From an uncultured Duncaniella sp. (GTDB taxonomy: Bacteria > Bacteroidota > Bacteroidia > Bacteroidales > Muribaculaceae), in contig CATWQI010000004.1 of NCBI GenBank assembly GCA_958352885.1, forward strand, positions 62,001 through 126,000: a DNA stretch of 64,000 nt, given 5' to 3'. Numbering within the stretch: the first letter of the stretch is position 1; every line of letters starts with the position of its first letter. Both the position numbers and the translations under genes were made by a program. Below are positions 50,538 through 58,915 of this stretch, piece by piece. The notes beneath the pieces are model-generated. The model saw only the letters and a program-made list of their open reading frames with translations, was not told the DNA's origin and made no database searches.

Positions 50538-52847
50538 ATGAAACAGATTATTTTAACCCTAATTGCTGTCTCAGCATTCGTTCCCGCTTTTTGCCGGGAG
50601 ATAACAGGAAAAGTTGTGGGTGAAAACGAGACACCTCTCGACTTCGTCAATGTGGTATTATATCGCGACTCAACTTATCTGACTGGCGCCGTAACCGATA
50701 CTGACGGTCGGTTCACCATAAGCACCGACCTCAAAGGTAATCTTACCGCCAAAATATCATTTGTCGGTTATGATACCTATTCTTCCGAAGTACCGGCTAC
50801 CGGAAATATGGGAATCATAAGACTTACTCCGTCGGCTGTCGAACTCGGAGAGGTGGTGGTGAAAGCCACGCGTCCGTCTACCACAATGAAAGGTAATGCA
50901 CTTGTCACAAATGTTGAGGGCAGCTCGCTTGCCGTTGCAGGCACTGCAAATGATGTTCTGGCACGAGTACCTATGATAGTTGACAACGGCGGTTCACTGG
51001 AGGTATTTGGCAAAGGTACTCCTGAAATCTATATCAACGGACGCAGGGTGAACGACTTGCAGGAACTGGCACAGTTGAGTTCGCAGGATATGAAAAATGT
51101 GTCGGTGATAACCAATCCCGGTGCCTCATATGCTGCCAACGTAAAATCAGTAATCATTATCCGTACTAAGCCGCCAAAAGGTGATGGGTTCAGTGGTACC
51201 ATCCGAATGGACAATGGTTTTCAGCACTATTTCCGCACAGGCAACTCGGTGGATATGAAATACCGTACACACGGGCTGGAACTGTTTGCCAACTATGGCT
51301 GGTGGTATGGTGCCAATCGTGATGACCGTACCAACGATATGACTACTGTCACTCCGACAAGTCGGTACAGCCAATCATTGCATACTTTGGGCAAGCAGAC
51401 ATACAATGACATGACAGGCAAAATAGGTTTCTCATATATGTTTAATGAAAAGCACAGCATCGGCGCATATTATCAGAACAGCTGGAACCGTCATCATACC
51501 ACCGGAGTCATCCCGAGTGAAGTATGGATGGATGGAAGTATTCTTGACAGATATAATTCAGATGTCGATAACAGAGCGACAGATTTGCCGAGACACAATG
51601 CGAATCTGTATTATAATGGAGTTGTCGGTAAGTTGACAATAGATTTTAATGCTGACTATCTGTGGTATAAAAGTCGTGAGCTTTCGTTGAGCGATGAGCA
51701 CAGTGAAATCGGAGAAGACCGCATTGTAAGTACAACCGCTGCCAACCGCAACCGTATGCTCGCTGAAAAATTAGTATTAAGCCATCCTCTGTGGCACGGA
51801 CAAGTAAGACTCGGTGAGGAGTATACTGACACACGCGCTACCAATCTCTTCGCCGCTAATATACCGGAAGTCTCAGATGCCGACAACAGGGTTGATGAAA
51901 GTAATATTGCCGCATTTGTGGAAATAGCCCAGCAGTTAGGTCGTTTCAATGTCGGGGTCGGATTGCGTTACGAACATGTGAAGTTTGATTACTACGAGAT
52001 GGGTACTCATCGTGACGGTCAGAGTAAAATGTACAACAATCTGTTCCCTTCGCTTAATGTGGCTACACAAGTAGGTCTGGTTCGTATGGGTTTGAATTAT
52101 TCCGGCAAGACTGTTCGTCCGGGTTACGGTCAACTCGATGGAGCTGTCAGTTATATCAACCGTCTGACATTTGAAAGCGGCAACCCGTATCTGAGACCGA
52201 CCAAAATGCAGACAGTAGAATATATGGCGCAGTGGCGTCAGTTCTTCGCCCAACTATCTTACACATACTTCAAGGATGGAGTTTACCATATTACAGAACC
52301 CTACGGCACCGATGGAGAGGCTATCATCATCAAAACTGCGAATCTTGATAAGCGTCATTACTTTCAGGCTTTCGTGGGCGGACAATTCAAAGTTGGTGTA
52401 TGGCAGCCTCGTGTAAATGTCGGCATGATGAAGCAGTGGCTGACTCTCCCGGTTAACGGCGAACAAATGAAAATGAATACTCCCGGCTTCCTTTTTCAGT
52501 GGCAGAATGCAGTCGGACTTCCGTTTGGTATATGGCTGAATGTGGATGCTCAGTTAATGACTTCGCAATGGGACAACAATATGAAGCTCTCCAATGCACC
52601 ATGGTATGTAAATGCCAAGATATATAAAGGACTCCTCAACGATAGACTCAGTGTGACTTTTGAAGCCAAGGATATATTCAATTCTTCTCGGAATAATGCC
52701 ATTATGTATAGTGATGCTGTTCAGATTGTTCAGAAAAATTACTCTCCAGCTCGCTCTGTGATGCTGACTCTCCAATACCGCTTCAACACTACCCGTGACC
52801 GTTACCGTGGCACCGGTGCGGGAAACACTGAAAAATCTCGGTTCTAA
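50538..52847 (+). CDS. TonB-receptor-like outer-membrane beta-barrel protein
   Basis: A 769-residue exported protein. Signal peptide MKQIILTLIAVSAFVPAFC, then a carboxypeptidase-regulatory-like domain (about 20-105, NETPLDFVNVVLYRDSTYLTG), a plug-like domain (about 115-215, PMIVDNGGSLEVFGKG, YINGRRVNDLQEL, SVITNPGASYAAN) and a C-terminal barrel (about 230-769) of the OMP_b-brl_3 type. No TonB box is obvious and no SusD follows. It is probably controlled by the TPR-LuxR protein encoded just upstream. The ligand is unknown. Confidence 0.9.
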   Translation: MKQIILTLIAVSAFVPAFCREITGKVVGENETPLDFVNVVLYRDSTYLTGAVTDTDGRFTISTDLKGNLTAKISFVGYDTYSSEVPATGNMGIIRLTPSAVELGEVVVKATRPSTTMKGNALVTNVEGSSLAVAGTANDVLARVPMIVDNGGSLEVFGKGTPEIYINGRRVNDLQELAQLSSQDMKNVSVITNPGASYAANVKSVIIIRTKPPKGDGFSGTIRMDNGFQHYFRTGNSVDMKYRTHGLELFANYGWWYGANRDDRTNDMTTVTPTSRYSQSLHTLGKQTYNDMTGKIGFSYMFNEKHSIGAYYQNSWNRHHTTGVIPSEVWMDGSILDRYNSDVDNRATDLPRHNANLYYNGVVGKLTIDFNADYLWYKSRELSLSDEHSEIGEDRIVSTTAANRNRMLAEKLVLSHPLWHGQVRLGEEYTDTRATNLFAANIPEVSDADNRVDESNIAAFVEIAQQLGRFNVGVGLRYEHVKFDYYEMGTHRDGQSKMYNNLFPSLNVATQVGLVRMGLNYSGKTVRPGYGQLDGAVSYINRLTFESGNPYLRPTKMQTVEYMAQWRQFFAQLSYTYFKDGVYHITEPYGTDGEAIIIKTANLDKRHYFQAFVGGQFKVGVWQPRVNVGMMKQWLTLPVNGEQMKMNTPGFLFQWQNAVGLPFGIWLNVDAQLMTSQWDNNMKLSNAPWYVNAKIYKGLLNDRLSVTFEAKDIFNSSRNNAIMYSDAVQIVQKNYSPARSVMLTLQYRFNTTRDRYRGTGAGNTEKSRF

Positions 52848-52935
52848 ATAACACGGTGTGGAAAAACGCTGTCACAATTACAGATGTATAAATTGAATTT
52901 AGGAGCCGGGAGTTCCTTATCTCGTGAATAATGTG

Positions 52936-52944
52936 TAAATTTGC
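52936..52944 (+). promoter_or_regulatory. -7 element of serB
   Basis: TAAATTTGC, 27 bp before the chosen ATG at 52972. It argues against the TTG at 52951, which would fall at or before the transcription start. Confidence 0.5.
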
Positions 52945-52971
52945 GACAAATTGAAAACTTGCAAATATACG

Positions 52972-54201
52972 ATGAACTCAAGCGAACTCGAACTGATACT
53001 GATTAATATATCAGGTCAGGACCATCCCGGTGTGACATCAGCTCTGTCAGAAATCCTGGCTAAATACGATGCCGGTATCCTTGATATCGGTCAGGCCGAT
53101 ATACATCATACTTTGTCGCTTGGCATACTCATAAGGACAAATTCCGATGTGTCAGGCAACATTATGAAGGAACTGCTATTCAAGGCGTCGCAACTCAATG
53201 TGGCAATCAGGTTTACCGCCGTGAGCCGCGAGGAATATGAGGAATGGGTAGGCCGTCAGGGGAAAAACCGATGGATTATCACCTTGCTTGGACGAAGATT
53301 GACGGCTCGCCAGATTGCCAATGTGACGGCAGAGATTTCAAGCCAAGGTCTGAATATCGACGGTATACAGCGTCTTACAGGTCGTATGCCTCTCGGTGAG
53401 GAGGAACAGCCTAAGTCAAAGTCGTGTGTGGAGTTTTCAGTGCGCGGTACCCCTAACAACATCCATGACATGCAGGCGAGGTTCATGCAATTGTCCCAAG
53501 AAGACGATTTCGACATTTCTGTGCAGGAGGATACTTTGTACCGTCGCTGCCGTCGTCTGATATGTTTCGATATGGACTCGACTCTGATAGAAACCGAGGT
53601 GATTGATGAGCTTGCGATGCGTGCCGGGGTAGGGGACAAAGTCAAGGAGATAACCGAACGTGCCATGAGAGGCGAGATAGATTTCTGCGAGAGTTTCAAA
53701 GAGAGAGTCGCATTGCTCAAGGGCCTTGACGTGAGCGTTATGCGTGAAATCGCTGAGAACCTTCCGATTACAGAGGGGGTTGACCGTATGATGCAGGTGC
53801 TTAAGCGTGCTGGTTATAAGACTGCCATATTGTCGGGCGGATTTACATATTTCGGTAATTATCTCAAGCAGAAATTCGGATTTGATTATGTGTATGCCAA
53901 CGAGCTCGAAATTGTTGACGGGAAACTGACAGGGCGTTACCTTGGTGAAATAGTTGATGGCAGGCGCAAGGCAGAATTGCTCAGGCTGATAGCCCAGGTA
54001 GAGAATGTGAATATCGCCCAGACAATCGCAGTCGGAGATGGTGCAAACGACCTCCCGATGCTTGGTACAGCCGGTCTTGGCATTGCGTTCCATGCCAAAC
54101 CCAAGGTCAAGGAGACGGCTGAACAGTCAATATCGACTATCGGGCTTGACGGAGTGCTTTACTTCCTTGGCTTTAAGGATTCGTTCATAACCGAGCGGTA
54201 G
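52972..54201 (+). CDS. serB: Phosphoserine phosphatase with N-terminal ACT domains
   Basis: A 409-residue HAD-family enzyme making serine from phosphoserine. Residues about 1-175 hold two ACT-like domains (ELILINISGQDHPGVTSALS; then KNRWIITLLGRRLTARQIANV), likely for serine feedback. The HAD core follows: CFDMDSTLIETEVIDELA with nucleophile Asp (near 206), ILSGGFTYFGNYL, and VGDGANDLPML (near 355). ATG 52972 is used. The two-ACT form is common in Bacteroidetes. Ends before a 20-bp perfect hairpin. Confidence 0.94.
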   Translation: MNSSELELILINISGQDHPGVTSALSEILAKYDAGILDIGQADIHHTLSLGILIRTNSDVSGNIMKELLFKASQLNVAIRFTAVSREEYEEWVGRQGKNRWIITLLGRRLTARQIANVTAEISSQGLNIDGIQRLTGRMPLGEEEQPKSKSCVEFSVRGTPNNIHDMQARFMQLSQEDDFDISVQEDTLYRRCRRLICFDMDSTLIETEVIDELAMRAGVGDKVKEITERAMRGEIDFCESFKERVALLKGLDVSVMREIAENLPITEGVDRMMQVLKRAGYKTAILSGGFTYFGNYLKQKFGFDYVYANELEIVDGKLTGRYLGEIVDGRRKAELLRLIAQVENVNIAQTIAVGDGANDLPMLGTAGLGIAFHAKPKVKETAEQSISTIGLDGVLYFLGFKDSFITER

Positions 54202-54306
54202 ACCCTCTTTTTGATACGGAGTATATTGATGTGATTCGTGCTCTTAGAGGGACATACAAATGCATATCCTCTTAATTTGTCGTTGCCGATATTGGAGATG
54301 TCAGTA

Positions 54307-54353
54307 ATATATACAGCGTCCGCCGGTTTTGACCCGGCGGACGCTGTATATAT
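54307..54353. terminator. 20-bp perfect hairpin between serB and DUF4293 gene
   Basis: Exact 20-nt arms at 54307-54326 and 54334-54353 around the 7-nt loop TTTTGAC, between convergent genes. As at der/asnS there is no external T tract and the loop begins TTTTG. Confidence 0.75.
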
Positions 54354-54386
54354 CTGCCACTGATGTGGCGGGCAAATAGTGTCTAC

Positions 54387-54821
54387 TTAACGGATACGGT
54401 CATAGGATTTCAGACGTTTGATATCCTTGTTGATTGCCGATACAGCCATGATTTCAAGAATGGCTGCGATGGGGAGAAGGATATCCCATACAGCGAAACG
54501 GGCTTCCATGCCTTCAGCCTCAGCTTGTTTGAACAAAGTGAAGCATACCACAGCTATACAGCATAGAGTGAGCAGCAAGCTGATTATGAGAACAGTGCGC
54601 TGCAGACCGATGTTGCTGTACATGAATATGTCGACAATGAGCAAAATCACAGTCGCAGCTGCGGGAATGAGGATGCCATACTCCGACATGGTGTATAACT
54701 TCTGAGTGATGATAGGTTGATTGTCAAGGAAATCAACCTCACCGTAAGGCACGATGATAAAAATCGCCATTGCCACTACTGCCAGAAAAATGTAGACAGT
54801 TTGGATACGTTGAATCTGCAT
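54387..54821 (-). CDS. DUF4293 family membrane protein
   Basis: A 144-residue integral membrane protein with four helices (about 9-27, 50-70, 75-96 and 108-128). The start MQIQRIQTVYIFLAVVAMA is the family hallmark. The function is unknown; the family is confined to Bacteroidetes. It is divergent from surE, with a TACTTTTG -7-like box at 54862-54869 on the minus strand. Confidence 0.85.
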   Translation of the reverse strand: MQIQRIQTVYIFLAVVAMAIFIIVPYGEVDFLDNQPIITQKLYTMSEYGILIPAAATVILLIVDIFMYSNIGLQRTVLIISLLLTLCCIAVVCFTLFKQAEAEGMEARFAVWDILLPIAAILEIMAVSAINKDIKRLKSYDRIR

Positions 54822-54861
54822 AAGATATTATTGTTTTTAGTTGATGAAACGGAATTTTAGT

Positions 54862-54869
54862 CAAAAGTA
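54862..54869 (-). promoter_or_regulatory. -7 element of the DUF4293 gene
   Basis: Minus-strand TACTTTTG, about 40 bp upstream of the ATG. No clear -33 box. Confidence 0.4.
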
Positions 54870-54916
54870 ATAAAATTTTAACAATTATGGCGGTCTTTAG
54901 TTGTGGATTTTTTGAG

Positions 54917-54924
54917 TAATTTTG
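54917..54924 (+). promoter_or_regulatory. -7 element of surE
   Basis: TAATTTTG, 28 bp before the ATG. No clear -33 box. Confidence 0.45.
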
Positions 54925-54952
54925 TGGTTGAACAGAAAAAAATTGCATAATT

Positions 54953-55729
54953 ATGGAAAATAACCGTCCACTGATATTGATTACGAACGATGACGGCGTT
55001 GAATCCAAGGGTATTGCGCATCTTGTTTCGGTAGCGGTCGGGATTGGCGACGTAATAGTGGTGGCACCCGAAGCGCCACAGTCTGCCAAATCTTCTGCCC
55101 TGACTGTTAATTCACCTATGCAGGTCAAAGAATACCCTTCTATACATGGAGCGCAAGTGTTCACAGTCAACGGTACGCCGGTAGACTGCGTGAAGCTCGC
55201 CATGCATGCAGTGCTTGACAGGAAACCTGATTTGCTGCTATCCGGTATAAACCATGGGTCAAATGCTGCTGTCAACAATATATATTCAGGCACAATGGGG
55301 GCCACAATGGAGGGGTGTGTACTTGGCATACCGTCGATAGGATACTCGATTCTGAGCCACTCTGCCGATGCCGACTTCACCCCGCTGAGCCCATTTGTAG
55401 CTGATATCGCCACTAATGTGCTTGCCAACGGATTGCCTGACGGTATCTGCCTGAATGTCAATTTCCCTGCGCGGTGTATGCCGAAGGGGATGAAGGTGTT
55501 GAGGGCGGCTCGGGGACACTGGACCGAGGAGTACGCCGACTATTCCACACCGCATGGCAAACCATTTTATTGGCTTACAGGTAAATTCCATAACGAGGAG
55601 CCTGACTGTCCGGAGACTGACGAATATTGGCTGGCACGCCAATACGGTTCGATAGTGCCCATACGGCCTGACCAGACTGCCGCCGACCAGATATCAAGGA
55701 TAAGCGAAATATTGAAAATAGGGGAGTGA
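54953..55729 (+). CDS. surE: 5'/3'-nucleotidase SurE
   Basis: A 258-residue metal-dependent phosphatase acting on nucleoside monophosphates. The metal site is formed by ILITNDDGVESKG (Asp-Asp near residues 13-14), APEAPQSAKSSALTV with its Ser, and LLLSGINHGSNAAVNNIYSGT with the Asn (near 101). NGTPVDCVKLAM is also conserved. Length is normal. It converges with the GT2 gene with 22 bp between stops. Confidence 0.95.
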   Translation: MENNRPLILITNDDGVESKGIAHLVSVAVGIGDVIVVAPEAPQSAKSSALTVNSPMQVKEYPSIHGAQVFTVNGTPVDCVKLAMHAVLDRKPDLLLSGINHGSNAAVNNIYSGTMGATMEGCVLGIPSIGYSILSHSADADFTPLSPFVADIATNVLANGLPDGICLNVNFPARCMPKGMKVLRAARGHWTEEYADYSTPHGKPFYWLTGKFHNEEPDCPETDEYWLARQYGSIVPIRPDQTAADQISRISEILKIGE

Positions 55730-55751
55730 GGACTGTGTGCTGATACAGCCT

Positions 55752-56765
55752 CTAATTCTTAAGTGACGAAAAAGTGCGTCGGTCTCGGAGGTAATAGTCA
55801 AATAATATGTTTGTATTGCCTTTGAGCAGGTCGATTTTAGGATGAGAGGTATACTCTGTACGCATTTTCGCAAAATCGCGGTGAGCTCTGAAAATGGCTG
55901 CCGCGTTTTTTTTGTCACCGGACAGGACGAATTTAGCCCAGGCGATGGTGTCGAGAAGACGTCGACGGAGCAATGTGCCTTTGCGGGTGCGGTTTGGAAG
56001 GTTCTTGTGGAGCATCAGCAAGTTGTTGCGGAAGTTGAGGTAGGTCTTATGCGGGTTAGATGCCGGGAGGCTTCCTCCGCCAAGATGATATACCTCGCCT
56101 GCCGGGATTGCCCAGATTTCCTTGCCGGCCAAGAGTATGCGCCAGCAGAGGTCTATCTCTTCCATATGGGCGAAAAATTTATTGTCAAGTCCTCCTGCCT
56201 GTATGTAAATCTGGTTTACTACCATGAGAGCGGCTCCGCTTGCCCAGGCTACCTGAATAGGAGTGTCATATTGTCCTCGGTCTGTCTCTACGGTGTCAAA
56301 TATGCGTCCACGGCAGTATGGATAGCCATTCCTGTCAATGAAACCGCCGCAAGCTCCGGCATATTCAAATTTGTCCGGTTCAGCGAGCGATTTGATTTTT
56401 GGCTGGACAGCGCCTGCCTGAGGATGTGACTCCATAAAGTCATAGAGAGGTGTCAGCCAGTCATTGTCGACTTTGACATCTGAGTTTAGCAGTACGGTAT
56501 ATTTGTACGAGTCGGCTATTAGGTTTATTGCCCTGTTGTATCCTTCGGCAAAACCATAGTTTTCGCCAAATTCAATTAGTTTGACCGAGGGGAACGATGT
56601 TTTGAGCATACTGACCGAAGTGTCGGTGGAGCCGTTGTCAGCCACAATCACGTCGGCTATTTTGTGGTTGGTATGTGTGATTACCGATGGGAGATATTCA
56701 CGTAAGAATTTCTCGCCGTTCCAGTTGAGTATTATCACTGCCACTTGTTTTGTCTGCTCATTCAT
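55752..56765 (-). CDS. Glycosyltransferase family 2
   Basis: A 337-residue GT-A enzyme starting at ATG 56765 (MNEQTKQVAVIILNWNG); a TTG five codons upstream is unlikely. The nucleotide-sugar site is VIILNWNGEKFL, then IADVIVADNGSTDTSV and LLNSDVKVDNDWL (the DxD-like metal site, near residue 93). GGLDNKFFAHMEEIDLCWRI (near 200) carries the ED acceptor-site motif of the rhamnosyltransferase-like WbbL group. The C-terminal helical part may contact the membrane. Probably makes a surface polysaccharide; the sugar is unknown. Confidence 0.92.
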   Translation of the reverse strand: MNEQTKQVAVIILNWNGEKFLREYLPSVITHTNHKIADVIVADNGSTDTSVSMLKTSFPSVKLIEFGENYGFAEGYNRAINLIADSYKYTVLLNSDVKVDNDWLTPLYDFMESHPQAGAVQPKIKSLAEPDKFEYAGACGGFIDRNGYPYCRGRIFDTVETDRGQYDTPIQVAWASGAALMVVNQIYIQAGGLDNKFFAHMEEIDLCWRILLAGKEIWAIPAGEVYHLGGGSLPASNPHKTYLNFRNNLLMLHKNLPNRTRKGTLLRRRLLDTIAWAKFVLSGDKKNAAAIFRAHRDFAKMRTEYTSHPKIDLLKGNTNILFDYYLRDRRTFSSLKN

Positions 56766-56821
56766 AGTTCTGAGTTGCAAAATGGTGTTTGAAAATATGG
56801 CCGGTTATAACCGGGGGATAT

Positions 56822-58129
56822 TTAATTCCGGGAGATAACCTCGCCTGTCGATTCCTCGCCTTCACCCTCGATGGATGTGATTCGTACCGGGACGATGGTG
56901 TTGGATATGCTTGGGTCCGGCGATATGTTGACTCTGAGGTAATTGTCGGTAAATCCTGCCATTGAGCCGTCATTGCGCGGATGCTCTGCCAGTACAGGGC
57001 GTATTTTGCCAACGAAACGCTCGGTGAAATCACGTAGCTTTTTCTCTGATACTCTTAACATGATGCGTGTGCGTCTGTGCTTTTCCTCTTGGCTGACGGT
57101 ATACTCGATATCAAGCGCGCGAGTGCCCGGACGCTCGCTGTAAGTGAATACGTGCAGGCGTGATATGTCAAGCGACTCTACAAATTTCCTGGAATCCTCG
57201 AATCGTTCAGGTGTTTCTCCTTTGGCTCCGACTATCAGATCCACTCCGATGAAGGCATCGGGCATAACACGGCGTACATGCTCAATCTTGCTTCTGAAGA
57301 GTGCAGTGTCGTATTTGCGGCGCATGAGTTTAAGCACCTCGTCATTGCCGCTTTGGAGCGGGATGTGAAAATGTGGCATAAAACGCTTGGATGTCGACAC
57401 GAAGTCAATCAGCTCATCGGTGAGTAGGTTAGGCTCGATAGATGAAATGCGGTAGCGCTCGATACCTTCCACCTTGTCAAGCTCCATGCACAGCCCGAGA
57501 AATGTCTCGTCGCTCCCTTTGCCGAAATCTCCGATGTTTACTCCTGTGATTACAATCTCCTTTCCCCCCTCGGCGGCTACCGATTCGGCTTGAGCCACAA
57601 TCTCCCTGATGGTTCCGGAGCGGCTGCGGCCACGCGCCATTGGGATGGTGCAGTACGAGCAATAGTAGTCGCACCCGTCCTGAACCTTCAGGAAATATCT
57701 GGTGCGATCACCACGTGAACACGATGGCGAAAATGCACGAATATCCTTTGTCGGGGTGACGTATGTCGCAGTTTCGCTAAGATATTCAGTGAGTTGCAGC
57801 TTGCGGTCAGTGCCTGCCACTACTGTTACCCCCGGCAGCTCTGCGACCTCGCCGGGTTTCAGCTGTGCGTAGCATCCTGTAACTATGATTTTGGCATTGG
57901 GATATCGTCTGGCGAAGGACCGGATTGCCTGCCTGCATTTTTTGTCGGCAAATTCAGTGACACTGCAAGTATTCACCACTATATAATCAGGGGTGTCACC
58001 TTCGTGCACACGCTGTATGCCGCAGGAAGCGAAAAGTTGCGCCACGGTCGATGTCTCGGCAAAGTTGAGTTTGCAGCCGAATGTGTGGAACAATGCCGTG
58101 CGGTTGCCGAATGTTTCTTTGTCTATCAA
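56822..58129 (-). CDS. mtaB: tRNA t6A37 methylthiotransferase MtaB
   Basis: A 435-residue radical SAM enzyme that turns t6A37 into ms2t6A37 in ANN-decoding tRNAs. N-terminal UPF0004 domain with cluster-binding Cys in FGCKLNFAETST, NTCSVTEFADKKCRQ and VTGCYAQLKPGE; radical SAM CDYYCSYCTIPMARG (near 150); C-terminal TRAM domain. The only possible start is TTG at 58129: an in-frame TAA lies four codons upstream and there is no ATG before the first conserved motif. It follows the Lrp gene by 12 bp. Confidence 0.93.
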   Translation of the reverse strand: MIDKETFGNRTALFHTFGCKLNFAETSTVAQLFASCGIQRVHEGDTPDYIVVNTCSVTEFADKKCRQAIRSFARRYPNAKIIVTGCYAQLKPGEVAELPGVTVVAGTDRKLQLTEYLSETATYVTPTKDIRAFSPSCSRGDRTRYFLKVQDGCDYYCSYCTIPMARGRSRSGTIREIVAQAESVAAEGGKEIVITGVNIGDFGKGSDETFLGLCMELDKVEGIERYRISSIEPNLLTDELIDFVSTSKRFMPHFHIPLQSGNDEVLKLMRRKYDTALFRSKIEHVRRVMPDAFIGVDLIVGAKGETPERFEDSRKFVESLDISRLHVFTYSERPGTRALDIEYTVSQEEKHRRTRIMLRVSEKKLRDFTERFVGKIRPVLAEHPRNDGSMAGFTDNYLRVNISPDPSISNTIVPVRITSIEGEGEESTGEVISRN

Positions 58130-58141
58130 TTCTGTGCGGGG

Positions 58142-58612
58142 TTAGTCTATGTTCTCTGCGAGTATGGGGATTGGACGCTTGAACTCCTCTTTAAATGAGA
58201 TGAGTGATTCGGTGCGACCAAGCTCCGTGCGGAGTTTCTTGTGGATTATCTCGAGAAGATGGGCATTGTTTCTGGCAAAAATCTTTGCGAAAATATCGTA
58301 TGTTCCTGTAGTAAAGTGGCATTCCACCACTTCAGGTATCTCCTTAAGTCTGTTGACCACCTCGTCGAATTTGGTCGAGTCATTAAGAATGAATCCGATG
58401 TATGCACATGTCTCGTATCCGACAGCCGAAGGTGATATGATGGTCTCAAAGCCCTTGATGATACCGGAGGCTGTGAGTTTCTGGATGCGCTGATGTATTG
58501 CCGCGCCGGAGACATTGGTCTCACGTGCTATTTCGAGGAAAGGTTTTCGGGCATTGTGGGATAACATCTCAAGGATTCTGAAGTCCAGAGAGTCAAAATG
58601 TTGACGTGACAT
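58142..58612 (-). CDS. Lrp/AsnC family transcriptional regulator
   Basis: A 156-residue regulator. N-terminal HTH (LDFRILEMLSHNARKPFLEI, ETNVSGAAIHQRIQKL, residues 8-50) and C-terminal RAM/ACT-like effector domain (about 68-145, CAYIGFILNDSTKFDEVV, VVECHFTTGTYDIFAKIFA). Usually senses amino acids as an octamer. Promoter box at 58666-58674. It is co-directional with mtaB, 12 bp away, an operon pairing that may be chance. Confidence 0.94.
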   Translation of the reverse strand: MSRQHFDSLDFRILEMLSHNARKPFLEIARETNVSGAAIHQRIQKLTASGIIKGFETIISPSAVGYETCAYIGFILNDSTKFDEVVNRLKEIPEVVECHFTTGTYDIFAKIFARNNAHLLEIIHKKLRTELGRTESLISFKEEFKRPIPILAENID

Positions 58613-58665
58613 TATATTGAGTTGATTGGTATGGTTTTATTAGAGGATATCTTATCTTTTAGAGT

Positions 58666-58674
58666 GCAAAATTA
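58666..58674 (-). promoter_or_regulatory. -7 element of the Lrp-mtaB operon
   Basis: Minus-strand TAATTTTGC, 53 bp upstream of the Lrp start. The only TTTG nearby is 12 bp upstream, too close. Confidence 0.45.
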
Positions 58675-58728
58675 GTAAAAACTATCCAAATTCTCACATT
58701 TTTGAGCCGTATAATTACAAATTTTCAG

Positions 58729-58758
58729 TTGGAAGAGTGGATTGGAAGAGTGGATTGG
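58729..58758 (+). repeat. Tandem 13-bp direct repeat
   Basis: TTGGAAGAGTGGA twice in succession plus TTGG, about 65 bp upstream of the lptD promoter's -33 region. Either an activator site or a simple duplication. Confidence 0.5.
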
Positions 58759-58821
58759 TCGAGGTGGGGTATGTGTTGGTGGTTGTGCCGGATTGATTTA
58801 ACATTTAACAATAATAAACTT

Positions 58822-58854
58822 GTTGGTCAATTGAGGATAAAGTTATATCTTTGC
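58822..58854 (+). promoter_or_regulatory. Promoter of lptD
   Basis: TTGG (58823-58826), 19 bp, TATCTTTGC (58846-58854), about 60 bp before the TTG start of lptD. Confidence 0.55.
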
Positions 58855-58915
58855 ATCGATTTTTTTGTCACACTGATTAATGGACTGCTTGAAGTCCGAT
58901 TGACATTGAACTGAA

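Larger units (their letters stand above)
58613..58915. other. Divergent intergenic region Lrp/lptD
   Basis: 303 bp. Contains the Lrp -7 box (58666-58674, minus), two tandem 13-bp units TTGGAAGAGTGGA (58729-58741, 58742-58754) with a partial third copy, and the lptD promoter (58822-58854). A 70-codon plus-strand frame here starts upstream of that promoter and is not accepted. Confidence 0.65.

Noticed and set aside
58702..58914. 70-codon plus-strand frame before lptD
   Set aside because: It starts upstream of the lptD promoter, consists partly of the tandem repeat, and has Trp-rich composition unlike neighbouring genes.
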